Shown here in pieces: positions 51,860-60,714 of a DNA stretch of 64,000 nucleotides (its first letter is position 1; each line of letters begins with the position of its first letter). The position numbers and the translations under genes were made by a program. Source of the stretch: an uncultured Steroidobacter sp. (GTDB lineage Bacteria; Pseudomonadota; Gammaproteobacteria; Steroidobacterales; Steroidobacteraceae); the NCBI RefSeq assembly GCF_937958065.1, contig NZ_CALFXI010000119.1, forward strand, positions 15,224 through 79,223. The letters are read 5' to 3'. The notes below the pieces were generated by a model, which did no database searches, was not told where the DNA came from, and saw nothing but the letters and a program-made list of their open reading frames with translations.

Positions 51860-52111
51860 TCAGGCCTCGGGCACCGTGCCGCCCAGCACCTTCATCACGA
51901 ACACTTTACGGCCGTGCTCGGCGAAGCTGGCCGCGGTCTCCTTGCCGAGGATTTCGAACAAGCGCGCATGCTCGCCGGCGATCTGCGTGCTCATGGCGTT
52001 GGTCGTGATGTGCAGCTCGGGATACTTGTTCAACCGTTCGATGAAATCCTTGATCGGCGGAATGTAGTCGGCGTCGAGCGGATACAGGCTGATCTCGATG
52101 GCGGTACGCAT
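51860..52111 (-). CDS. YkoF/MTH1187-like thiamine-binding protein
   Basis: 83 residues, one ferredoxin-like domain: AIEISLYPLDADYIPPIKDFIERLN and ELHITTNAMSTQIAGEHARLFEIL. B. subtilis YkoF binds thiamine and its pyrimidine in a tandem version of this fold; this copy is single. The ATG overlaps the receptor stop (TAATG), so it is translationally coupled. Its place between receptor and permease supports binding of the vitamin in the cell. Confidence 0.8.
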   Translation of the reverse strand: MRTAIEISLYPLDADYIPPIKDFIERLNKYPELHITTNAMSTQIAGEHARLFEILGKETAASFAEHGRKVFVMKVLGGTVPEA

Positions 52112-54282
52112 TACTTGAACTCCCAACGGAAGGTGACGCCAAACTGCCGCGGCTCGCCGAGCTGCGTGTAGCGTTTGTTTGCGAACTCGGGCGGCTCGTT
52201 GCCGAAGAAGAAGCCGCGCGTGTAGTAGTCCTCGTCGAACACGTTGCGGCCCCAGGCGTACAACGCCCAGCGCTCGGCTTCGTAGCCAGCCTTGAGGTGC
52301 GCGAGCGTATACGCTTTGGACCGGTAGTTGTTCTTTTCCGGGTCGAGGTCGGGCACGTCGAAGTAGTAATTGTCCGTCGCCGTCACATCGACGCGAGCCA
52401 TCCAGCCCAGCGGATGACGCCACGTGGCATTCACCGACGCCTGGTACTCCGGCGCATGCGCCTGATCGCGATCGCTCAAGTCGGTCTCGCCGTCGGGGCG
52501 GAAGCCCGAATAGCGGGTGCGCAGCAGACCGAGTGCGGCACCGAGCTCCACCTGCTCAGTCGCACGCCAGCGCACGCTGCTCTCGATGCCCATGTTGCGG
52601 CCACCCGAAGCGTTGTCGGTGAACAGCAGATAGCTGCTCGGATCGCCCGGCACGAGCTGCCTGCTGATCGCCACCTGCATGTCGGTGCGCTTCATATAGA
52701 AAGCCGTGACATCCGCATACAGCCGGCCCTCGAGCCACTGACCTTTCATGCCCACGTCGAGACCGACCAGATACTCGGGCAGGAAATCGGGCCGCACCCG
52801 CGAAGCCTGGCCGAGATTGAAGCCACCGGCCTTGTAGCCACGCGAGACCGTCGCGAACCAGCGCAAATGAGCGCGCGGATCGAAATAGATGGTCGCCTGG
52901 CCGCCCCACATGCTGTCCTTCGCCGACAGGTCCAGGGCGGTCAAATGCTCGCCGTCGCGGCTCAGATCGGCGTAGTCAGCATCGCGCTGCTCGCCGCGCA
53001 ATCCGAATGACCAACCCCAGCGTTCGCTGAACGGCGCTTCGACTTGCGCGTACACGGCGAGATTCTGTGCGTCGTAATCGCTCCTCAGCGCTTTATCAGC
53101 GGAGCCGGACCAGTCAGGGTCGAATGGATCGATGTAAACGCCTTGTGACGTGTAGTTGAGCTGCTCATCCACGTCGAGCCCATAAACGCCAGCAACCCAA
53201 GTCAGCCCGCGCGGCGATGCCGCTGGGTCGGAAGTGAGGCGCGCCTCGAAGCTGCGGCCGCGTCGCTCGCGCTGCTGACGATCGAAATAATCGTAGGTGT
53301 ACGGCGCCCAGCTCTCGGCATTGCCCCAATCGGCATCGAAGCTGTAGTCGGTCTTGCTGTCGGACAGCGTTGCAGTCAGCGTCAGACGTCCGAGCCGGCC
53401 AGCGGATGTATCGACACGCAGCGCTGCGCCATCGGACCGCTGCGCATCCTTGCCCGGGCGATCGGCGAGCGACACGCGTGAGTTGTCGATCGACCACGCG
53501 TCGTAGCCGTTGTTCAGATCCGCGTGCAGCCAGGTCAGATCGACGGTGGTGCCTTCGCTCGGGCGCCAACGCCACTTGGCGCGCGCGGTCAGCTCGTCGC
53601 GATCCATCGTGTCGTCGCGGCCGAGATAAGCGTCCTTACGGAAACCGTCGCTGCGAAACTCCTGAACCGACACGCGCCAGGCCGAATTGAGCGCCTCGAC
53701 CGGACCGGTCGCGACCGCGCCGATGGATTGACTGTTGTACTCGCCGAGCGAAGCTTCGGTGAAAAATCTGAACTGGTCTTCCGGATCGCGCCCACGCATG
53801 ACGATCAGGCCGCCGAGCGCATTCGCGCCGTAGTGCAAACCTTGCGGCCCGCGCAGCACTTCGATGCGATCGACATCGAACGTCGTGGCGGGCATGCCCA
53901 TGCCGCTGAAATCGATGTCGTCGATCAGAAAGCCCACCGAAGGATTCGGCGCGCCCTGCCACTCCTCGCGCTCGCCGATGCCGCGAATATGGAAGAAGCG
54001 CGGCCGCGAGGTGCCGCTCGCAAAAGACAGGTTTGGCACCGCCGCGAGCACATCTTCGAAATGTTGCCGCCCGCCGTCGCGCAAGGTGGCCGCGTCGAGC
54101 ACAGTCACGCTGACCGGCGCTTCGACCAGAGATTGCTGACGGAGTGTCGCGGTGACGACCACCTCTTCGAGCACGTCCTGCTCGGCGGCGCCCGCTGCGC
54201 CCGCCAGCGCGGCGGTCGAAGCGATGGAAACGATCGATGCCCGGGTGTATGTCCCGAGACTTTTTTGTTTGTCGATGAGCAT
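52111..54282 (-). CDS. TonB-dependent outer-membrane receptor, probable thiamine uptake
   Basis: 723 residues. A signal peptide (about 36 residues, ending AGAAGAA) leads to a TonB-box-like EEVVVTATL, the plug domain (LRDGGRQHFEDVLAAVPNLSF, RIEVLRGPQGLHYGANALGGLI) and a 22-strand barrel ending in VTFRWEFK. The start MLIDKQK at 54282 has GAGGA 7 bases upstream. It is the first gene after the TPP riboswitch, so thiamine or a related compound is the expected substrate. Confidence 0.92.
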   Translation of the reverse strand: MLIDKQKSLGTYTRASIVSIASTAALAGAAGAAEQDVLEEVVVTATLRQQSLVEAPVSVTVLDAATLRDGGRQHFEDVLAAVPNLSFASGTSRPRFFHIRGIGEREEWQGAPNPSVGFLIDDIDFSGMGMPATTFDVDRIEVLRGPQGLHYGANALGGLIVMRGRDPEDQFRFFTEASLGEYNSQSIGAVATGPVEALNSAWRVSVQEFRSDGFRKDAYLGRDDTMDRDELTARAKWRWRPSEGTTVDLTWLHADLNNGYDAWSIDNSRVSLADRPGKDAQRSDGAALRVDTSAGRLGRLTLTATLSDSKTDYSFDADWGNAESWAPYTYDYFDRQQRERRGRSFEARLTSDPAASPRGLTWVAGVYGLDVDEQLNYTSQGVYIDPFDPDWSGSADKALRSDYDAQNLAVYAQVEAPFSERWGWSFGLRGEQRDADYADLSRDGEHLTALDLSAKDSMWGGQATIYFDPRAHLRWFATVSRGYKAGGFNLGQASRVRPDFLPEYLVGLDVGMKGQWLEGRLYADVTAFYMKRTDMQVAISRQLVPGDPSSYLLFTDNASGGRNMGIESSVRWRATEQVELGAALGLLRTRYSGFRPDGETDLSDRDQAHAPEYQASVNATWRHPLGWMARVDVTATDNYYFDVPDLDPEKNNYRSKAYTLAHLKAGYEAERWALYAWGRNVFDEDYYTRGFFFGNEPPEFANKRYTQLGEPRQFGVTFRWEFK

Positions 54283-54368
54283 GGCCGGATCCTCTACGAG
54301 AAAGATCCGGCGCGAGTGGGCGCGAGAGCGGGGAAATGAACGGACACCCGATGATGTCCACGACCTGC

Positions 54369-54465
54369 TCCCTACGCCGGTACTAACCGGATCAGGTTCA
54401 ACGGGTTTACCAATGAGCCGGCACGCGGCGGTTGGCATCTCGGGCCCCAGTCAGGGCCACCCCTA
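54369..54465 (-). ncRNA. TPP (THI-box) riboswitch
   Basis: On the minus strand the segment starts TTAGGGGTGG, contains CCGAGATGCC (the CUGAGA-type pyrimidine-binding side, with one change), and ends GAACCTGATCCGG...ACCGGCGTAGGGA, matching the conserved 3' half of the thi box. It lies 87 bases upstream of the receptor start. The gap contains a short hairpin (GGACA/TGTCC, 54342-54359) without a T tract, so translation control or Rho-dependent control is more likely than intrinsic termination. Confidence 0.93.
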
Positions 54466-54498
54466 AGGCGGACGCGATTGTAACAAAGGGGTCCGAGG

Positions 54499-54567
54499 GG
54501 GACAGATCTATTTTCCCCGGGGGTCGACTCGCCCGGCCGGCCGGGACTTCGAAAATCACTCTGTCCC
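54499..54567. repeat. REP-like imperfect palindromic element
   Basis: Outer arms GGGACAGATCTATTTTC (54499-54515) and GAAAATCACTCTGTCCC (54551-54567) match in 14 of 17 positions as an inverted repeat. The inside holds a perfect 14-bp palindrome CCCGGCCGGCCGGG (54532-54545). This resembles REP elements mobilised by RAYT transposases. Only one copy was seen in the window and no RAYT gene is present. Confidence 0.55.
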
Positions 54568-54649
54568 GTTTTGACAAAGCGCCCCGTTTTGGCCCAAGGC
54601 ACTGGGCACACATCGCTTCTGGCGCTATAAGAGCGCTTTCGTGTTTTCT

Positions 54650-55567
54650 ATGGCTGCAACCATGCCCAACCGACATTGCCGGCTGTTTCACGTCGACGCG
54701 TTCACTCGCCAACGCTTTACCGGCAATCCGGCCATCGTGGTGCTGGACGCGGATCATCTCTCCGATGAGCAGATGCAGACCATCGCCACCGAGGTCAACG
54801 GCGAGACCGCGTTCGTGCTGGAAGCCGAAGCCAGCGATCACGACATGAAGGTGAGGTTCTTCACGCCGCGCCATGAAGTGCCGTTCGTCGGTCACGCCAC
54901 CATCGCCGCGCAATATGTGAGAGCGAAGAAAGACGGCAAGCCGGGCGGCAAGCTGCGGCAGCGCACGGGCGCCGGCATCGTCGAAATCGAGGTCACCGAG
55001 GTCGACGGCGACCTGCGGATCGCGATCACCCAGAACCCGCCCTCGCTCGGCCCTGTCATTCCGGAACATCACCGCCGCCAGGTGTTGAACGCGCTCGGCA
55101 TCTCCAGCCCCAGCCTGCACGTGGATTGTCCGCTGCAGATCCTGACCAAGGGCGGCTCGCGGCTGCTGGTGGGATTGAAGTCGAACGAGCTGCTCGGCCC
55201 GATCAAGCCGGACTTCGAGGAGCTCGCGCGCCTGACCTCGCATGTCGGCGCCGAAGGGTATTTCGTATTCGCGCTGACCGAGAAGGACGGGGTCGTCGGG
55301 ACCGAGTCGCGAATGTTTGTTCCGGCACTCGGCATTCGCGAAGACGCGGTCAGCGGCAACGCGCACGGCATGCTCGGGGTCTATCTGGTGAATCACGGCC
55401 TGTTGACGCCCAAGGACGGACGCGTGGTGTTCCAGGGCCGCCAGGGCATGTGGATGCGCCGGCCCGGCATGGTCGAAGTGGAAATCGAGTCCTCCGGCAA
55501 GGTCGCCCAGTCGGTCCGCATCGTCGGCGACGCCGTGATCGTGTACGAGGCGGATATCCAGGCCTGA
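54650..55567 (+). CDS. PhzF-family isomerase/epimerase-like protein
   Basis: About 305 residues. Family segments are HVDAFTRQRFTGNPAIVVLDAD, NGETAFVLEAE (catalytic Glu region), RFFTPRHEVPFVGHATIAAQY, and GIREDAVSGNAHGMLGVYL near the C-terminus. PhzF acts in phenazine synthesis, but most homologues are stand-alone with unknown substrates; no other phenazine gene is here. Start is uncertain: GTG 54641, ATG 54650 or ATG 54662. A TATAAG at 54626-54631 lies so close that a short or absent leader is possible. Confidence 0.88.
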   Translation: MAATMPNRHCRLFHVDAFTRQRFTGNPAIVVLDADHLSDEQMQTIATEVNGETAFVLEAEASDHDMKVRFFTPRHEVPFVGHATIAAQYVRAKKDGKPGGKLRQRTGAGIVEIEVTEVDGDLRIAITQNPPSLGPVIPEHHRRQVLNALGISSPSLHVDCPLQILTKGGSRLLVGLKSNELLGPIKPDFEELARLTSHVGAEGYFVFALTEKDGVVGTESRMFVPALGIREDAVSGNAHGMLGVYLVNHGLLTPKDGRVVFQGRQGMWMRRPGMVEVEIESSGKVAQSVRIVGDAVIVYEADIQA

Positions 55568-55715
55568 TCCGGCCTGCCGGACGCCGAAAAGCACCTACCG
55601 GGCGCGGCTGGGCCGGCCTGCCGGGCCCCGGCGCTACGGCCGCACCTGAACGGGCCGCCGTCGAATTCCCGGCAATCGCCGAAAATTTTCGTTGCCTTAC
55701 AACAACTTCGGCCGA

Positions 55716-55812
55716 TTTTTCAGGTAGAATGCGCGCCCTTCGCCTGGGCGCCCCGGTTGGGAGCGGCCTGGGTCACCGTATTGGCGCGGTTTTCCTATAG
55801 AATCCGCGCCCT
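55716..55812 (+). promoter_or_regulatory. Two similar promoter-like segments before the EF-G gene
   Basis: TTTTTCAGGTAGAATGCGCGCCC (as two parts, 55716-55738) and TTTTCCTATAGAATCCGCGCCC (55790-55811) share a TAGAAT -10-like core and a GC-rich discriminator. GC-rich discriminators are typical of ppGpp-repressed translation genes. -35 boxes are weak. Confidence 0.4.
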
Positions 55813-55863
55813 CCAAACGACCCACAACCTAGCTGCGCACTGACCTTGTAACGGAAATCAGAC

Positions 55864-58020
55864 ATGCCCCGTACCACTCCACTTGCCGATATTCGAAACA
55901 TCGGCATCATCGCCCACGTCGACGCCGGCAAGACCACGACCACCGAACGCATCCTGTACTACACGGGCCGCAAGCACACGATCGTGGACGTGCATGACAC
56001 CAAGGATCTGAAGTCCTCGACCACGACGGACTACATGGAGCAGGAACAGAAGCGCGGCATCACGATTCAGTCGGCCGCCGTCTCGACGTTCTGGCGCAAC
56101 AAGAAGATCAACGTCATCGACACCCCGGGTCACGTCGACTTCACGATCGAGGTGAATCGCTCGCTGCGCGTGCTGGACGGCGCGGTCGTCGTGTTCGACG
56201 GCGTGGCCGGCGTGGAGCCGCAGTCCGAAACCAACTGGCGTCTCGCCGACAACTACGGCGTGCCGCGTATTTGCTACGTCAACAAGATGGACCGCAGCGG
56301 CGCGAACTTCCTGCGCTGCGTGGACATGATCAAGAAGCGCCTCGGCGCCCGCCCGCTGCCCATTCAGCTGCCGATCGGCTCGGAAGACAACTTCAAGGGC
56401 ATGGTCGACCTGGTCGAAATGAAGGCGCTGGTGTTCGAGTCCGACGACCGCGATGCCAAGCCGGTCGCTTACGACATCACCCCGGACCTGGCCGACAAGC
56501 TGGGCATCACCGTGCCGAGCGATCGCAAGATCCTGGCCGAGATCGAAAAGTACCGCTCCGACCTGGTCGACACCTGCCTCGAGCAGGACGACGAGGCGAT
56601 GGAAGCCTATTTGAACGACGGCACCGTGCCTTCGGTCGACCAGCTGAAGAAGGCGCTGCGTAAAGGCACGCTCTCTTCCGCATTCAACCCGGTGCTGTGC
56701 GGCTCCTCGTACAAGAACAAGGGCGTGACCATGGTGCTCGACGCGGTCGTCGACTACCTGCCGGCCCCGACCGACGTGGAAAACATCAAGACCGTGGATG
56801 CCGACGGCAACCCGGTGGGCGAGCGCAAGAGCTCGGACGACGAGCCGTTCTCGGCGCTGGCGTTCAAGGTGATCAACGACGCGTACGGCGCACTCACCTT
56901 CGTGCGCGTGTACTCGGGCGTGCTCACCAAGGGCATGTCGGTGCTGAACTCGACCCGCGGCAAGCGCGAGAAGATCGGCCGCATGGTCGAAATGTTCGCG
57001 AAGGATGCCAACCCCATCGAAGAGGCCCGCGCCGGCGACATCATCGCGCTCGTCTCGCTCGCCGAAACCGATACCGGCGACACGCTGTGCGATTCCAACG
57101 CGCCGGTGATCCTGGAGCGCATGCGCTTCCCGGACCCCGTCATCAGCGTGTCGGTGAAGCCGAAGAACAAGGCCGATCAGGAGAAGTTCAGCACCGCGCT
57201 CGGCAAGATGGTGCGCGCCGATCCTTCGCTGTACCTCGAGACCGATCGCGAAACCGGCCAGACCATTCTGCGCGGCATGGGCGAGCTGCACCTCGAAGTG
57301 ACGCTCGACCGTATCCGCACGGAGTTCAACGTCGAAGGCGTCATGGGTCAGCCGCAGGTGGCCTACCGTGAGACCTTCACGAAGCCGATCTCCGAGCAGT
57401 ACGTCCACAAGAAGCAGACCGGCGGTTCCGGCCAGTTCGCCGAAGTGTGGATCACCTTCGAGCCGCTGGAGCGCGGTTCGGGCTTCCAGTTCGTCGACGA
57501 AACGGTCGGCGGCTCGGTGCCGAAGGAATATGTGCCTTCGGTGGAAAAAGGTCTGCGCATGCAGATGGAAAGCGGTGTGCTCGCCGGCTTCCCGACGGTG
57601 GACTTCAAGGCCCGCCTCACCGACGGCAGCTACCACGACGTGGACTCGAACGCGCTCACGTTCGAAATCGCGGCCAAGGCCTGCTTCCGTGAAGCCATCC
57701 GCAAGGCTGGCCCGATCCTGCTGGAGCCGGTGATGAAGGTCGAAACCGTGACCCCGCAGGACTACCTGGGCGACGTGATCGGCGACATCAACCGCCGCCG
57801 CGGCATGATCCAGGAGCAGTTGGAACGTGGCTCCAACATCGCCGTCGTGGCCACCGTGCCGCTGTCGGAAATGTTCGGCTACATCGGCCAGCTGCGTGGC
57901 ATGACCTCGGGTCGCGCCTCGTACACGATGGAGTTCTCGCACTACGATCCGGTGCCGAAGAACGTCGCCGACGTGGTCATCGAGGAAGCCGCCAAAGCGC
58001 GCTCGGCGCCGAAGGGCTAA
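55864..58020 (+). CDS. fusA: Elongation factor G (stand-alone EF-G gene)
   Basis: GTPase that moves tRNA and mRNA through the ribosome, or recycles ribosomes. 718 residues. G1 is AHVDAGKTT (17-25), G3 DTPGH and G4 NKMD; domains II to V are complete. Switch I differs from the common EF-G: after VHD there is an insert of about five residues (TKDLKSSTTTDYMEQEQ, 46-62) before RGITIQSAA. It is not in an rpsL-rpsG-fusA-tuf operon, so it may be a second EF-G or a relocated only copy. A perfect intrinsic terminator follows the stop. Confidence 0.92.
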   Translation: MPRTTPLADIRNIGIIAHVDAGKTTTTERILYYTGRKHTIVDVHDTKDLKSSTTTDYMEQEQKRGITIQSAAVSTFWRNKKINVIDTPGHVDFTIEVNRSLRVLDGAVVVFDGVAGVEPQSETNWRLADNYGVPRICYVNKMDRSGANFLRCVDMIKKRLGARPLPIQLPIGSEDNFKGMVDLVEMKALVFESDDRDAKPVAYDITPDLADKLGITVPSDRKILAEIEKYRSDLVDTCLEQDDEAMEAYLNDGTVPSVDQLKKALRKGTLSSAFNPVLCGSSYKNKGVTMVLDAVVDYLPAPTDVENIKTVDADGNPVGERKSSDDEPFSALAFKVINDAYGALTFVRVYSGVLTKGMSVLNSTRGKREKIGRMVEMFAKDANPIEEARAGDIIALVSLAETDTGDTLCDSNAPVILERMRFPDPVISVSVKPKNKADQEKFSTALGKMVRADPSLYLETDRETGQTILRGMGELHLEVTLDRIRTEFNVEGVMGQPQVAYRETFTKPISEQYVHKKQTGGSGQFAEVWITFEPLERGSGFQFVDETVGGSVPKEYVPSVEKGLRMQMESGVLAGFPTVDFKARLTDGSYHDVDSNALTFEIAAKACFREAIRKAGPILLEPVMKVETVTPQDYLGDVIGDINRRRGMIQEQLERGSNIAVVATVPLSEMFGYIGQLRGMTSGRASYTMEFSHYDPVPKNVADVVIEEAAKARSAPKG

Positions 58021-58043
58021 CCTCGCGCAGCTCTTGATGAGCC

Positions 58044-58071
58044 AAGGGCGGTGTCGCAAGACACCGCCCTT
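58044..58071 (+). terminator. Intrinsic terminator after EF-G
   Basis: 12-bp stem AAGGGCGGTGTC / GACACCGCCCTT (58044-58055 and 58060-58071), GCAA tetraloop, then a TTTTTATTT run. This is the clearest Rho-independent terminator in the window. The convergent serine-hydrolase gene ends just after it. Confidence 0.92.
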
Positions 58072-58072
58072 T

Positions 58073-59119
58073 TTATTTGCCCGCCTTGGCCGCCATCGCC
58101 GGCAGCAGGCGATCTCTGAGCCAGAACATCGGCTCCAGCATGTCGGGACGGTTGAAGCGCGTGCCGGTGGTGACCATCACCGCCTCGAGCTCGGGCATGA
58201 CCATCAGCAGCGAGCCGCCATTGCCTTGCGCCCACCACAGCTTCGTTTGCGGCAGGTTGGGATCCTTGGTGTGATCCAGCCACCACAGATATCCGTAACG
58301 CTGACTCAAGCTGGGAATGCTGGCGTGCTCCCGCGTCATCGCGTCGATCCAGCTTTCGGAAACGATGCGCCTGCCTTTGTATGTACCGCGCGCCAGCACC
58401 AGCTCGCCGAGCTTGAGCAGATCATCGGGTTCGATCCGCAAGTGCCCGCCGGTATCGACGCCGCGCTTGTCGTCGAAGTAGCGCCACTCGGCACGCCTGG
58501 CCTCGATCGGCACGAACAGATATTTCAACGCGAACGCGTCAGCCGACATGCTCACGGCCGCGGCCAGGATCTCACCCAGCGCGACCACATTGCCCGTGCA
58601 ATAAGAAAACTCGGTGCCCGGCTCGGCGCGCATCTTCTGCTCGCTCCAGAAGGCGATCCAGTCGCGCTGGCGATACATCTTGTCCTCGTGACCGGGCGAC
58701 TTCGGATCCCAATCGTTGCAATCGAGGCCGCTGCGCATGGTGAGCAGATCCTCGAGCGTCATCGCCGCCTTGCGCGGATCCTGCTCGAACACGGTGCGCC
58801 GACTCGGCAGCAGGTCCATGACCTTGGACTGCACCGATGGAATCGCGCCTCGATCGATGGCAATGCCGATCAATAGCGCCGTAATGGACTTGGTCGCGGA
58901 ACGCAGATCCGGCGGCCGTTTCGCCAGCCTCGCATCCACCGCGCGCCCGACGACGACGCCATCGACCTGCATGATGAAGGATTCGAAGCCGGGATGAATG
59001 CCGCTGTCGACTTCGGCCGCGATTTGCCTGGCCGGCTCGAGCGTGGCTTCGGCGTGCGCGCTGCCGAAGCAGAGCGATATCAGCAATCCAGCGATTCTTC
59101 CGAGCACCGCGAGCTTCAT
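58073..59119 (-). CDS. Beta-lactamase-family serine hydrolase, exported
   Basis: 348 residues. The signal peptide ends at SAHA. The active-site Ser-x-x-Lys is S74-A-T-K77 (in LRSATKSITALLIG), the second motif is YCT in EFSYCTGN, and GNGG occupies the third-motif place. It resembles the other serine hydrolase at 37.5-39.1 kb (shared MTLEDLLTMRSGLDC-like and EPGT-F-YC segments) but lacks its C-terminal extension. True beta-lactamase activity is doubtful; esterase or peptidase is more likely. Confidence 0.87.
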   Translation of the reverse strand: MKLAVLGRIAGLLISLCFGSAHAEATLEPARQIAAEVDSGIHPGFESFIMQVDGVVVGRAVDARLAKRPPDLRSATKSITALLIGIAIDRGAIPSVQSKVMDLLPSRRTVFEQDPRKAAMTLEDLLTMRSGLDCNDWDPKSPGHEDKMYRQRDWIAFWSEQKMRAEPGTEFSYCTGNVVALGEILAAAVSMSADAFALKYLFVPIEARRAEWRYFDDKRGVDTGGHLRIEPDDLLKLGELVLARGTYKGRRIVSESWIDAMTREHASIPSLSQRYGYLWWLDHTKDPNLPQTKLWWAQGNGGSLLMVMPELEAVMVTTGTRFNRPDMLEPMFWLRDRLLPAMAAKAGK

Positions 59120-59154
59120 CGTTCGTCTGCTCCAGGGCCACCCGCCGCGCGATG

Positions 59155-60714
59155 CTAGTCAATTTCGAGCAACTGCACTTTGCCGCCGCGGTTGATTCGC
59201 AACACGTGCTTCACCGCCGGCACGATGTCTTCCGGGTCGTGCACGGCCATGACGATCTGCGTTCCTCGTTCAGCCAGCTGCTCGATGAAGCCGAGCACAG
59301 TCGCTCGCACGTCGCCGTCGAGGCCGGTACAGGGCTCGTCGAGGAGCAACAGCTCCGGATCGTTGATCAGCGCTCGTGCGAAGAGCGCGAGCCGCATCTG
59401 CCCATACGACACTTGCCTCGGGCCGCGAGCGCGCAGATGTTCGATGTTGAAGAACTTCAGCCAGCGCGCGGCAGCTTTGCGATCCGCCGCCGTCGGCGCA
59501 TCGTTCAGGCCGACGCTGGAGTAGCGGCCGGAAATGACGATCTCTTCGATCGAAGCGGCCAGGAAATGATCGGCCTGCAGCTCCGGCGACAACCAGCCGA
59601 CCCGATGTTTCCAGGCTTCGATGTGAGTGCCGCGCGGCACACCGTGCCGCTCGATCGTGCCGCCGAGCGCAGGGTGCAAGTCGCCGTAGATCATGTTCAG
59701 CATCGAGCTCTTGCCCGAACCGTTCGCACCGAGAATCGCCCAGTTCTGCCCGCGCGCCAGGGTCCAGTTGAGATTGCGAATGACCGGCCGGTAATCGCGA
59801 TAGATGTCGGCGTTGCGGATGACAAATAGCGGCTCCGCGCTCTTCTGCGCACGCGGATTGCGAGCAACAGCAGTCGCACCGGGCCTGGCAGCAGCAATCT
59901 TGCTCAGCCGCTCTGAAGAGATTCGCCCGGCTCGCGGGTGCTCGGAAGTGCCAACGCGACGCGCGTTGCGCGAATTCGTGACGGAGGCATTGGCAGGCTC
60001 CCGGCCGCGAGCAACCACCTGCTCGTGTCCGACCGGCCCCGCCGACACGATCCTGCCCTGCTCGATGTGCGCCACGTGCGTCACGTTGTCCGGCAACTCT
60101 TTCGGCCGATGCGATGTGATCACCCAATCATGTCCGCCCCTGGGCTGTTCGAGCGCCTTCTTCAGCTTCTCCTTCGCTCGCACATCCAGGCCATTGAACA
60201 CTTCGTCCAGCAACAACACCGGCGCGTTGCCCGCAAACAAACGCGCGACCAGCGCCAGCCGTCGCTGGCCGTAGGACAACGTGAGAATGCGCCGCTGCCG
60301 CAAGCCCCACAAACCAAACCTCCGCAACACACGCGCAACCCGCTCCCGCTGGGCCTGTGTCGGCTGCGTCAGTGGAATGTCCTCATCGAACAGGCCGGTC
60401 GTCACCACCTGGGTGACCGTGAGATTCCAGTCGTAGCGAACATATTTGTCCTGTCGCTCCGGCCCCAGATACGCGATCTGCTCTTTTGCGAGCGACGAGG
60501 TGCGGCGCTGACGCCCGGTCGGCGTCGGCCACATGTCGCCGCGAAGCATTTTCAGCAGCATGGTCTTGCCGGAGCCGTTGGCGCCGATCAGCGCCCAGCG
60601 CTCGCCCTTGCGCAACGTGAAGCTGACCTCGTCGAGCGCGCGATGCGCCTCGAATATCAACGAACAGTCGACGAGTTCGATCAGCGGGGGGTGGGAGGAT
60701 TTTGCAGCGACCAC
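59155..60714 (-). CDS. ModF-like protein with two ABC ATPase domains
   Basis: About 519 residues. First ATPase: Walker A GANGSGKTML, signature LSYGQRRLALVARL, Walker B VLLLDEV. Second: GANGSGKSSM, VSYGQMRLALFARAL, LLLLDEPCTGLD. A linker of about 70 residues lies between. The paired layout with no membrane part fits ModF-type or other soluble ABC proteins; no mod genes are here. The start is probably a GTG at 60714, overlapping the upstream gene by 34 bases; no Shine-Dalgarno is clear. Confidence 0.8.
   Translation of the reverse strand: MVAAKSSHPPLIELVDCSLIFEAHRALDEVSFTLRKGERWALIGANGSGKTMLLKMLRGDMWPTPTGRQRRTSSLAKEQIAYLGPERQDKYVRYDWNLTVTQVVTTGLFDEDIPLTQPTQAQRERVARVLRRFGLWGLRQRRILTLSYGQRRLALVARLFAGNAPVLLLDEVFNGLDVRAKEKLKKALEQPRGGHDWVITSHRPKELPDNVTHVAHIEQGRIVSAGPVGHEQVVARGREPANASVTNSRNARRVGTSEHPRAGRISSERLSKIAAARPGATAVARNPRAQKSAEPLFVIRNADIYRDYRPVIRNLNWTLARGQNWAILGANGSGKSSMLNMIYGDLHPALGGTIERHGVPRGTHIEAWKHRVGWLSPELQADHFLAASIEEIVISGRYSSVGLNDAPTAADRKAAARWLKFFNIEHLRARGPRQVSYGQMRLALFARALINDPELLLLDEPCTGLDGDVRATVLGFIEQLAERGTQIVMAVHDPEDIVPAVKHVLRINRGGKVQLLEID

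Noticed and set aside
55858..58059. 733-codon minus-strand open frame across the EF-G gene
   Set aside because: His-, Val- and Arg-rich shadow of a highly biased coding strand; no family features and it spans the whole of EF-G plus its terminator.
59155..60714. Molybdate transport system
   Set aside because: The protein resembles ModF in layout, but no modABC or modE gene is present, so a molybdenum role is not claimed.
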